In this document: piece by piece, positions 4,667-11,645 of the stretch
Layout of the letters: every line of letters starts with the position of its first letter
How positions within the stretch are numbered: position 1 is the stretch's first letter
Source: Pseudobdellovibrionaceae bacterium
GTDB lineage: Bacteria > Bdellovibrionota > Bdellovibrionia > Bdellovibrionales > UBA1609
Length of the DNA: 11,645 bases
Assembly: GCA_026712605.1 (NCBI GenBank)
Contig: JAPORL010000031.1
Location: 1-11,645, forward strand
Direction: 5' to 3'
Position numbers and translations under genes: made by a program
Notes under the pieces: generated by a model
Seen by the model: the letters and a program-made list of their open reading frames with translations, nothing else
The model's database searches: none
What the model was told of the DNA's origin: nothing

Positions 4667-6223
4667 ATGTCCTTAAAATATAGTAAATTTTGTTTTATTA
4701 AGAAAACTATAATTCTATTTTTTTTTGGACTATCTTTAAGCAGTAAAGCTGAAACTACAATACACTCACAAAAAAAATCTCTTACTCCCACTAAAAATTC
4801 AATAGATGTTAAATCCAGCAAAGAAATACGAACTCCAGCAAAGTCCAAAACAGAAGATAAAAAAATTCTTAAGCTATCTCAAAAAAAGATTTTAACAGAA
4901 GCTCTTTCCTCCAGTCCTTATATACAAAAAATCAAAGCCACAAACGAAAAGCAAAAATCTCAAATTTTAGATCAACTGTATTCTTTTTCTGATTGGGGGC
5001 TTTTTGCAAACTGGAATCAATCTAAAAGAAAGAATCCTCAAGTAACCGCTTTTGAAACCAAAGAAAAAGAAACTGAAAGTTGGAGTTTAGGTTTGAAAAA
5101 AAAACTCCTTTATGGACTGGATATCAGTTCCGCCTATAATTATTTAAATGAATCGCAAACCAATTCTGATTTTTTAAAAAATATTCAACCTAATAATATT
5201 TATAGAAAAAACTTAAGCTTAGAGTTAAACGCCAGCTTAACTTCAGCCTTAAGCCAATATTGGACTGTAGAAAGCCTTCAAAAAATGCAAACAGCAAATG
5301 ATTGGCTCTATTATGAACAAGCCGAAGAGTTAGCCCTCAAAGCGGTTGGACAATATTGGAAAACCTATCTGGCTCATATATCTTATTTACAAACTCAAAA
5401 AGGATTAAAAACTTATAAAAAATTGGTTCGTCAAATTAATAGTAAAAAAAAGTATAATTTTTTAAATCCCGGAGAAAGACCTCAAGTCTTAGCCGAATAT
5501 GAAAATATAAAGCAGTTTATAGATCAACAAAAACAAAACTATGAAAAAGAAAAAAAAGCTCTTCTTTTATTTTTAAAAAAAGATCCCGATAAATACGAAA
5601 TTGTATTTCAAGCAGAAAAGCCTGAGCCTATCCCTTCATTCCCAGAGCTTAAAATAGAAGATACTAGACTGATAAAAATCAAAGACAACCAAATCGCTCA
5701 ACAAAAATTAAAACTGATGACTAAAAAAACTTTTTTATTTCCGAACTTTCAGTTGTCTGGAAAAGGAGGAATGATACCCGCAGGAACTTCTTCTGACTTA
5801 GAGTTTTCCTCAAAACAATCTTTTTATGAAATTGGGCTAAGCCTTAGCTGGCCTTTATTCTCAAAATCTTTTTATGAAAAAGTCAATCAAGAACAGTATC
5901 AATTGGAAGAAAATAAAATTGACTTTGAAATTACAAAACAAGAGTTAAAAAACAAATTGTCACAACTTGAAAAAGAACTAGCTATTAGTTATACAAATAT
6001 TAAACGATCTGAAAAAGCAACTAGATATCAAAAACAAGCTTTTAGAGAATTACAAAGATCTTTTGAACAAGGCCGAGTGGATATTTTTGAATTAATAAAT
6101 ATAGAAAATAAATTGAGAGAATCAGAAATAAAAAAGAAAAAGGCTCTTAGTGAATATTCCCTGCTAACTCTTCAAATGTTAGCCTTACGAGATCAATTGG
6201 TGGAAAGCTATTTAAAATTATGA
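4667..6223 (+). CDS. TolC-like outer-membrane efflux protein
   Basis: This is an outer membrane factor of the OEP/TolC family, 518 residues from the ATG, forming the exit duct of a tripartite pump or secretion system. The N-terminus is a signal peptide: lysines, then TIILFFFGLSLSS, with likely cleavage after SKA (about residue 28). A lysine/serine-rich linker follows to about residue 75. Two OEP repeats follow, with long charged helices (ENIKQFIDQQKQNYEKEKKA; then the C-terminal FEQGRVDIFELINIENKLRE, a family-typical helix) and aromatic strands (ISSAYNYL; EIGLSLSWPLF). The frame extends upstream to a TTG at 4631, but ATG 4667 gives a normal signal peptide. No clear ribosome site is visible. 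Its TGA overlaps the start of the RND gene (ATGA), so the two are co-translated. The C-terminus has no lipobox-type lipid anchor, and no Cys follows the signal peptide. Confidence 0.85.
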   Translation: MSLKYSKFCFIKKTIILFFFGLSLSSKAETTIHSQKKSLTPTKNSIDVKSSKEIRTPAKSKTEDKKILKLSQKKILTEALSSSPYIQKIKATNEKQKSQILDQLYSFSDWGLFANWNQSKRKNPQVTAFETKEKETESWSLGLKKKLLYGLDISSAYNYLNESQTNSDFLKNIQPNNIYRKNLSLELNASLTSALSQYWTVESLQKMQTANDWLYYEQAEELALKAVGQYWKTYLAHISYLQTQKGLKTYKKLVRQINSKKKYNFLNPGERPQVLAEYENIKQFIDQQKQNYEKEKKALLLFLKKDPDKYEIVFQAEKPEPIPSFPELKIEDTRLIKIKDNQIAQQKLKLMTKKTFLFPNFQLSGKGGMIPAGTSSDLEFSSKQSFYEIGLSLSWPLFSKSFYEKVNQEQYQLEENKIDFEITKQELKNKLSQLEKELAISYTNIKRSEKATRYQKQAFRELQRSFEQGRVDIFELINIENKLRESEIKKKKALSEYSLLTLQMLALRDQLVESYLKL

Positions 6224-9200
6224 AATTTTTTATTTCTAATACAAGACTTGTTATTTTAATTTGCCTTTGCTTTGTCATTATGGGGACAAGAGGCCTTTTA
6301 AATCTCAAAAGAGAGTCTATTCCCCCTGTAGATTTCGCAAGAGCTACTATTACAACAATTTACCCTGGATCCTCTTCTACTGAAGTGGATGAACTAATTA
6401 CAACAAAAATTGAAGAGGAAATCCGACTGGTTGATCATTTAAAAGATGTTAATTCCACTTCTCAACCGGGCTTAAGCCAAATTGTCATCCGTATTGATAT
6501 TGATAAAACAGATAGTGAAAAAGTGATTAATGAACTCAATCAAGCTCTTCAAAATGTACAAGGTCTTCCTCAAGAAGTCTTAAACCCTCCCAGACTATTC
6601 CATATCAATGCCAATACCGATAAGTCCATTGTATTTCTTCATTTAACAGGTCCAGATAATAACAGAAAAAGAGATGAGATAGCCTGGGATTTAAAAACAA
6701 AACTAGAAGGTCTTAGAACAGTTCCTGAAATACGAGTTGGCAACTATAAAAAAAGAGAGTTTTTAGTTTTACTTTCACAAGAAAAAATGGATAAACATCA
6801 TATCTCTTCTGCTGATGTGATCCTTGCCCTTAATCAAAAAAAGTATGATTTTCCCGCAGGCTATTTAGAAAATAACACAAATAGAAGTCTGGTTCGCGTT
6901 TTAAATAAGCCTAGAACAGTAAAAGAATTAGAAAACACTATCATTCGCTCTAACTTTTCCGGTCAAAAAATTTCAATAAAAGATATTGCTAAGGTTATAG
7001 ATGGAACAGAAAAAGAAAATGAAAAAGAATATTTTTATTCCAGTAAAGCTAGCGAAAATTATAAGCTTAAGCCTGTTACAAGCCTTGAGGTTTTAAAAAC
7101 AGCTGAAGCGGACACTTTAAAAACAATTTCAAAAGTCAAAAAACAGGTGAATGAATTTAAAAAAACCTTACAAAACTCCTATAAAATAATTGCCGGTTTT
7201 AACGAAGGAGACAATATAAAAAGAAGACTTATGAGCGTTATTAATAATGCTCTTACAGGTCTTATTCTTATTTTTATTGTGTTTTTCTTGTTCCTTCCTT
7301 CTCGTGTAGGATTAATGGCTAGTCTCAGTCTGCCTTTATCTATTTTGGGAACCTTTTCTATACTCCCTTACTTAGGAGTTAGCTTTAATGTCATCACTAT
7401 GCTGGCTTTTGTAATTTGCATTGGAATGTTAGTAGATAACTCTGTCGTTATTTCAGAATATTACTCGCGTCTTTTAACAAAGCATAATCACAATCCAAGA
7501 GAAGCTTCTTTATCGGCTGTTACAAAATTTGTAAAACCTATAACCGCAACTGTTCTTACAACCATTGTCGCTTTTTTACCCATGCTTGTAACAACAGGTG
7601 TTATGGGAGAATTTATCAAATGGATTCCTCTTGTGATCACTCTGGCTCTTTTAATTAGTTTATTTGAATCTTTTTTTCTATTACCAAATCGGCTACAATG
7701 GCTAAGCCAAAACAAACCAAGCTCTTATCAAAAAACTCTATTGAAAAAAATAGATCAAATAGAAAATTCTTTTGAAATTTTTATAAAAAAAGCGACTCAA
7801 AAAAAATATATAAGTTTAGCTGGTATTCTTATTTTAATTTTTGGCACAGGTATCCTTTTTAAGTTTGGATCTAAAATTGATTTATTTTCCTCTAGAAATC
7901 CAGAATTTTATACAGCTAGGCTTAAAGCTAAACCTAACTCTTCCCTAGAACAAATGAATCAAATTACAAATAAAATCATTCCTCAGATTCAGGAAGTCTT
8001 TCAAGATGATCTTAATTGGATATCTGCAAAAGTAAGCCCTAAACAAACTAGAGTTTTATTGCAAGTTAAAAAACAATCCATAAAAAAACTTAACTATAAA
8101 AACACTATAGAAAAATTAAGACAAATAGATAAAGAAGATCTAGAAGAGCTGAGATTCAATAAAATGGGAGGAGGACCTCCTGTAGGAAAAGCCTTAAATA
8201 TCGCTATTCAATCTAATGACAGAAAAGAAATCAGAAAATTTATTGAAGAAGTTTTTCCAGACATTGAAAAAATAGAAGGTCTTGTTGGTTTAACGAGCGA
8301 TCCCAATTCTGATATGGGATATGAATACAAAGTGGAAACAGATATAGAAACTTTAGCTCGTTTAGGACTTGATATTCAAGCTGTAGGTCTGGCTTTAAGA
8401 ACAGCTCTGGAAGGAACTTTAATAACAGAGCTTACAGAAAATAATGAGTCTTTTTACATTCGGGTCAAACATAAAGAATCAGAATTATCTGATTTGGAAA
8501 CACTCAAACAAATTAAAATCAAAGAGCGCTTTGGCAGGTTGGTGTCTTTAAGCGAAGTGGCTCAAATTAAAAAAGTTCCCGCAGAAGCTTACAAAAAAAG
8601 CTATAACTTTCTCCCTGTTGTATTTTTATCATCTGATATAGATCCTAAAAAAACAACAAGCTTAAAAGTCAATGACAAAGCTAAAAAAATTATTCAAGAA
8701 AAAATTAAAAAGTATCCTAGTTTAAGTTTTAAGCTCATTGGAGAACAAGAAACAACGGAAGAATCACTGAGGTCTTTATTTAACGCCGCTCTTTTAGCGC
8801 TATTTGCTATTTTTATTATTTTAATTGTCATGTTCAAAAGTTTTTTACTTTCTTTTTTAATTTTAAGTTGTATTCCTTTGGGTTTAATTGGAGTGATATG
8901 GTCTTTCTTTTTACACGGACGATCTTTAAATTTTTTTGCTATGGTCGGTGTAGTGGGTTTAGCAGGAGTTGTCGTTAATTCAGCCATTATATTGATTAAC
9001 TTTATTCTCACTTTAAAAAAAGAAAAGCCTAATGAAAGCTATATAGATATTGTAGCTCAGGCCAGTAAATTGCGATTTCGCCCTATTATGATAACTAACC
9101 TAACAACTATGGGAGGCCTACTCCCTACAGCCTATGGCTTAGCCGGTTTTGAGCCTTTACTGATGCCTATGACCTTAGCTCTATTTTGGGGCTTATTGAC

Positions 9201-9318
9201 AGCCACGCTTTTAACTTTAATTTGGGTTCCTTGTTTTTATCTTGCGATTGAAGATAGCAAAAACTGGGTCAAAAAATGGTTTAAAAAATTAATACGCCTA
9301 AATAAACACTCGATTTAA
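6220..9318 (+). CDS. RND efflux transporter, HAE1/AcrB-like
   Basis: This 1032-residue inner-membrane transporter has the usual duplicated RND layout: one helix near residues 8-24, a periplasmic porter loop, five helices (about 340-490), a helix at about 528-548, a second loop, and five helices (about 868-1015). Family motifs include IPPVDFARATITTIYPGSSS near the start, and in TM4 GMLVDNSVVISEYY, where AcrB has Asp-Asp and this protein has Asp406-Asn407. In TM10 GLAGVVVNSAIILINF replaces AcrB Lys940 with Val, as in many VVNNAI-type RND proteins. The metal-efflux (HME) TM4 signature is absent, so export of organic compounds is likelier; the substrate is unknown. It starts inside the stop of the TolC-like gene (ATGA). 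No membrane-fusion (adaptor) gene is adjacent. Confidence 0.92.
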   Translation: MKFFISNTRLVILICLCFVIMGTRGLLNLKRESIPPVDFARATITTIYPGSSSTEVDELITTKIEEEIRLVDHLKDVNSTSQPGLSQIVIRIDIDKTDSEKVINELNQALQNVQGLPQEVLNPPRLFHINANTDKSIVFLHLTGPDNNRKRDEIAWDLKTKLEGLRTVPEIRVGNYKKREFLVLLSQEKMDKHHISSADVILALNQKKYDFPAGYLENNTNRSLVRVLNKPRTVKELENTIIRSNFSGQKISIKDIAKVIDGTEKENEKEYFYSSKASENYKLKPVTSLEVLKTAEADTLKTISKVKKQVNEFKKTLQNSYKIIAGFNEGDNIKRRLMSVINNALTGLILIFIVFFLFLPSRVGLMASLSLPLSILGTFSILPYLGVSFNVITMLAFVICIGMLVDNSVVISEYYSRLLTKHNHNPREASLSAVTKFVKPITATVLTTIVAFLPMLVTTGVMGEFIKWIPLVITLALLISLFESFFLLPNRLQWLSQNKPSSYQKTLLKKIDQIENSFEIFIKKATQKKYISLAGILILIFGTGILFKFGSKIDLFSSRNPEFYTARLKAKPNSSLEQMNQITNKIIPQIQEVFQDDLNWISAKVSPKQTRVLLQVKKQSIKKLNYKNTIEKLRQIDKEDLEELRFNKMGGGPPVGKALNIAIQSNDRKEIRKFIEEVFPDIEKIEGLVGLTSDPNSDMGYEYKVETDIETLARLGLDIQAVGLALRTALEGTLITELTENNESFYIRVKHKESELSDLETLKQIKIKERFGRLVSLSEVAQIKKVPAEAYKKSYNFLPVVFLSSDIDPKKTTSLKVNDKAKKIIQEKIKKYPSLSFKLIGEQETTEESLRSLFNAALLALFAIFIILIVMFKSFLLSFLILSCIPLGLIGVIWSFFLHGRSLNFFAMVGVVGLAGVVVNSAIILINFILTLKKEKPNESYIDIVAQASKLRFRPIMITNLTTMGGLLPTAYGLAGFEPLLMPMTLALFWGLLTATLLTLIWVPCFYLAIEDSKNWVKKWFKKLIRLNKHSI

Positions 9319-9373
9319 AGTTATTTTTTTTAAAGAAAAAGTAAAAACATAAAAATTTTTTAATAATATTTTT

Positions 9374-9424
9374 GCATGATTTGTAATCAATCAGTAAGAT
9401 TGGATTTTATGTGTGAATTCATGC
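9374..9424. other. Large imperfect hairpin between convergent genes
   Basis: GCATGA (9374-9379) pairs with TCATGC (9419-9424). Inside, AATCAATC (9385-9392) pairs with GATTGGATT (9398-9406) with one bulged G around AGTAA. A second small hairpin TAAAAG/CTTTTA (9429-9434, 9440-9445) follows. They sit in the 145-bp gap between the ends of the RND gene and the sulfatase gene. Neither strand has a good T tract directly after the big stem, so a terminator role is only possible. Confidence 0.3.
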
Positions 9425-9463
9425 TTTATAAAAGTTTATCTTTTAGGAAGAAACAATTTTTTA

Positions 9464-10498
9464 TTAGTTATTTTCCATTAAAGACTTGTATTGAATATAA
9501 GACTTAATGAGCTTATCTTGTTTTTTTATTATTTCTTCATTAAAAAGATTTTTTATTTCTCCTGTTTGAGCTTTGAGATAAGTTGTGGATTGTTTGGTTT
9601 GGCAGTTGTATTCTGTTAAATAGTTATCTTCTATCAAAACATATCCTCTATCTTTTTTTATAAAAAACCTTCTTTTATTATTTAAGTCAAAAACAGAATT
9701 TTGAATCAAGTTATTTTTTTTAGATAAATTTAAATAATCTATTAAACTTGGGATAATATCTATATGACTACTAATTTGATCATCTTTATATTTACTTAAG
9801 TCTTTATTAGGGTGATAGAAAATTAAAGGAATATTTCGTTTTGAAAAATAGTTAACCGGATCTTTCCAAAAATAATAATTGGGGTGATCGGCAGTAAAAA
9901 CAAATAAAGTCTTATTAAACCATGTTGTGTTTTCTATTTCTTTAAAAAAGTCCTTAATAGCAGAATCAACATGTTTAGCACAGTCTTTTATCTTTTTTAG
10001 CGAAGAGGAAGTTGTATTAGTTGATTTAGAACAATAATAAGGATAGTGAATCTGATTGGTTAAAATAGTCATAAAAAAAGGAGGCTCCCCTACTTTACCA
10101 CTTTTTAGTTTTTTTACGGAATACTTTAAAAAAACATCTTCAAAGATATTGCCATCAATATCTATATCTTCTTTTCGTCCAGTATCTTTTAAATACTCTT
10201 TTTTAGAAATATGAAACACTCCAGATTGTTTAAAAAAATCTTCCCAATTAAACATATTTTTAGAATCTCCAAAGAAAAAACTAACACTGTAACCTGCATT
10301 TAAAAAATCTTTAAAAAAACTATTTGATGAGTTTAATTTGCCATCACTATCACCAGTCAATATAGAAACTAAAGAGAAATAAGTGGAATGAAATCGCGGC
10401 GCTATATGGTTTTCAAAAGAAAGACTTTTGCTTTGCAAGTCAGATAAAAAAGGCATGTCTTCAAGGGTGATCATTTGCTTACTAAAACTTTCTATCAC
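9464..10498 (-). CDS. Catalytic half of a LtaS-like sulfatase-fold transferase
   Basis: This is the sulfatase-fold domain of a lipoteichoic-acid-synthase/phosphoglycerol-transferase family protein, 344 residues. Numbered from GTG 10498, the expected active-site residues are present: metal ligand Glu3 in VIESF, nucleophile Thr39 in RFHSTYFS, His151 in NQIHYPY, and Asp204-His205 in FTADHPNYY. RNIPLIFYHP and SSHIDIIPSLIDYL follow, as in the family. The domain would sit in the periplasm and transfer phospho-alcohol groups from lipids to glycans; the acceptor is unknown. No ribosome site precedes the GTG. The same frame continues upstream through DYFIFF to the TAA that ends the membrane half, so this looks like the second part of one 628-residue gene cut by a nonsense codon. 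If translated separately it would lack its membrane anchor. Confidence 0.85.
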   Translation of the reverse strand: MIESFSKQMITLEDMPFLSDLQSKSLSFENHIAPRFHSTYFSLVSILTGDSDGKLNSSNSFFKDFLNAGYSVSFFFGDSKNMFNWEDFFKQSGVFHISKKEYLKDTGRKEDIDIDGNIFEDVFLKYSVKKLKSGKVGEPPFFMTILTNQIHYPYYCSKSTNTTSSSLKKIKDCAKHVDSAIKDFFKEIENTTWFNKTLFVFTADHPNYYFWKDPVNYFSKRNIPLIFYHPNKDLSKYKDDQISSHIDIIPSLIDYLNLSKKNNLIQNSVFDLNNKRRFFIKKDRGYVLIEDNYLTEYNCQTKQSTTYLKAQTGEIKNLFNEEIIKKQDKLIKSYIQYKSLMENN

Positions 10499-10519
10499 AA
10501 AAAAAATAAAATAATCTTA
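10499..10519 (-). other. In-frame TAA joining two halves of one sulfatase gene
   Basis: The membrane half ends CTA TAA (stop at 10517-10519). The next six codons (GAT TAT TTT ATT TTT TTT) lead in the same frame into the GTG of the catalytic half. No frameshift is needed: one codon separates a full-length protein from two fragments. The interruption falls at the conserved beta-strand that enters the VIESF metal site. Confidence 0.85.
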
Positions 10520-11350
10520 TAGATTCTCTTTTTGAAAGGGACTTACAGGCTCTGTTTTATTTTGTCTTAAATTTTTTAAAAGCTCTTCTTGAGAGAAAAA
10601 ATTACTCTCACACTGAAAAGTATAAATCAAGTTAATCAGTCGCTTAAATAAACCATTGTATTTATACTCTTTTGTAATAGGATACTCATCTTTTATCCAA
10701 TCTTTAAATACAGTTTGCCCTTTATATATAATCTGACTTTTGTATTGATATTCTCCATAGAAGGATAAATGTTTTTTAGATATAAAAAAAGAAATAGCTA
10801 TTAAGAGGCTTAAAAAGCAGGTGAAAGAAGCTGAAAATAGAATTTGTTTTTTGGAAAAGATTTGCTTTTTAATAAAGGGCAAATACCAAAATAAAATAAA
10901 ACTGGAAACAAAAAATAGAACCAATAAATACCAATAATCTAAAACAAAAAGCCATGAGTTTATCAGCATTTCTATTTTGAAAGCATATAGTAATCTTACA
11001 TAAAACAGCCTATCTTGAACAGCAAGGGTTTGCATATCTAAAAAGAAAAGTAAAATCAAAAAAAAATGAGTCAAGCGAAAAAAACTTTTTCTAAAAAAGA
11101 AATTTTTATCTTTTTTATAATATTCACAAGATAAAAAAAGAAATAAATAAGGCAGATTAAAAATAAAGAAAAAAATAAAATCCGTCAAGAAAGAGTATGA
11201 TAAACGAAATAAAAGATCTTTAGGTTCGCTTAATAGATAATTTCTATGTATCAGTATTTCATAAAATCTAAGCCCTAAAAACAAAATAGAAAAACTTAAA
11301 ATGGAAAGAGTAATATAAATAAGAGGTTTTAAATTTTTTCTAACCTGCAT
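10517..11350 (-). CDS. Membrane half of a LtaS-like sulfatase
   Basis: This 277-residue protein has five predicted transmembrane segments, at about residues 9-29, 50-77, 88-111, 130-161 and 168-191. A soluble linker of about 85 residues follows, ending PVSPFQKENL. Five helices followed by an extracytoplasmic linker is the layout of LtaS-type enzymes, whose catalytic domain would come next and does so in the same frame after the TAA. ATG 11348-11350 is chosen over the TTG four codons upstream. No strong Shine-Dalgarno is visible at either. TATAAA at 11430-11435 on the minus strand is a possible -10, with a weak -35. As a separate product it would be an anchor without enzyme activity. Confidence 0.75.
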   Translation of the reverse strand: MQVRKNLKPLIYITLSILSFSILFLGLRFYEILIHRNYLLSEPKDLLFRLSYSFLTDFIFFFIFNLPYLFLFLSCEYYKKDKNFFFRKSFFRLTHFFLILLFFLDMQTLAVQDRLFYVRLLYAFKIEMLINSWLFVLDYWYLLVLFFVSSFILFWYLPFIKKQIFSKKQILFSASFTCFLSLLIAISFFISKKHLSFYGEYQYKSQIIYKGQTVFKDWIKDEYPITKEYKYNGLFKRLINLIYTFQCESNFFSQEELLKNLRQNKTEPVSPFQKENL

Positions 11351-11469
11351 CTTTTGATTCAAATGTATTTAAAGCTTATTTTGTAATAATCCTAATTCTT
11401 TAAATTTTATCAAGCTATTTATAAATATTTTTATATCTACTATTAAAACTAAACTAAAGGCTCTTTAAA

Positions 11470-11645
11470 TTATATACATATAAATTGAGCTTTTGGAAAA
11501 TTAAAAATAATAACGGTATTAGCCTGACTACATTGGAGTTTCTCAAAAAGACAGTAAGTAGCTGGAGCGCTATGGGGGTCAATTCTTTTTTGAAAATAGA
11601 AAGAAAAACTTTTTTTATTTTGAAAATTTAGATAAATGGTTTCAA
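11470..11645 (-). CDS. Partial ORF entering from the right edge, C-terminal 58 codons
   Basis: A minus-strand frame is open from the window edge to a TAA at 11470-11472. It reads like protein (KRIDPHSAPATYCLFEKLQC and later ANTVIIFNFPKAQFICI) and is more GC-rich than the flanking intergenic DNA. No stop in 57 codons is unusual for random DNA this AT-rich. It would end 120 bases before the sulfatase start on the same strand. The family is not recognised, and the gene's start lies outside the window. Confidence 0.45.
   Translation of the reverse strand, partial: ETIYLNFQNKKSFSFYFQKRIDPHSAPATYCLFEKLQCSQANTVIIFNFPKAQFICI

Noticed and set aside
4639..4848. Minus-strand ORF opposite the TolC-like signal peptide
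   Set aside because: It is antisense to a well-supported gene and has no recognisable protein features.
7488..7715. Minus-strand ORF inside the RND gene
   Set aside because: It is antisense shadow of a conserved transporter domain.
8694..9011. Lysine-rich minus-strand ORF inside the RND gene
   Set aside because: It is antisense shadow; its composition merely mirrors the codons of the plus-strand membrane helices.
9421..9507. Plus-strand ATG ORF in the RND-sulfatase gap
   Set aside because: It has no ribosome site and most of it is antisense to the C-terminus of the sulfatase.

Overview
The window is very AT-rich, with A/T-ending codons and AT-rich intergenic DNA. It comes from a Gram-negative bacterium: it encodes a TolC-type outer-membrane protein with a signal peptide and a tripartite-type RND pump. 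The set of genes (a TldD/TldE pair, a one-gene Flp-like pilin, a LtaS-type sulfatase) would fit an AT-rich member of the Bdellovibrionota or a neighbouring lineage. That placement is an inference from gene content and base composition, and no rRNA or tRNA is present to test it. Several non-coding stretches look like decayed genes, so the genome may be shedding genes.

Left part (1-3456, minus strand). A tight operon reads tldD, then an undescribed 58-residue gene, then tldE. The small gene's stop overlaps the GTG start of tldE. TldD and TldE form a zinc metalloprotease that processes or degrades unfolded peptides. Upstream lies a separate monocistronic gene for a 76-residue protein consisting of a ClpX-type C4 zinc finger without the ATPase. 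A bidirectional hairpin closes it.

Middle (3457-4666). Two intergenic stretches flank a short Flp/TadE-like pilin gene on the minus strand, which has a good sigma-70-type promoter. The first stretch holds a perfect 12-bp-arm palindrome, terminator-like hairpins and a duplicated hairpin unit. The second holds a small ORF whose end is repeated at the left edge of the window.

Right-centre (4667-9318, plus strand). A two-gene operon encodes a TolC-like outer-membrane factor and an HAE-type RND transporter, joined by an ATGA overlap. No periplasmic adaptor gene lies beside them, so the pump must borrow one or work without one.

Right (9464-11350, minus strand). A lipoteichoic-acid-synthase-like membrane sulfatase is cut in two by one in-frame TAA between its five-helix membrane domain and its catalytic domain. 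All expected catalytic residues remain. A further minus-strand reading frame enters from the right edge.

No complete new defence or mobile system is visible. The best candidates for new biology are the 58-residue protein built into the tldD-tldE operon, the stop-interrupted sulfatase, the stand-alone ClpX zinc finger with its palindrome, and the adaptor-less RND pair.
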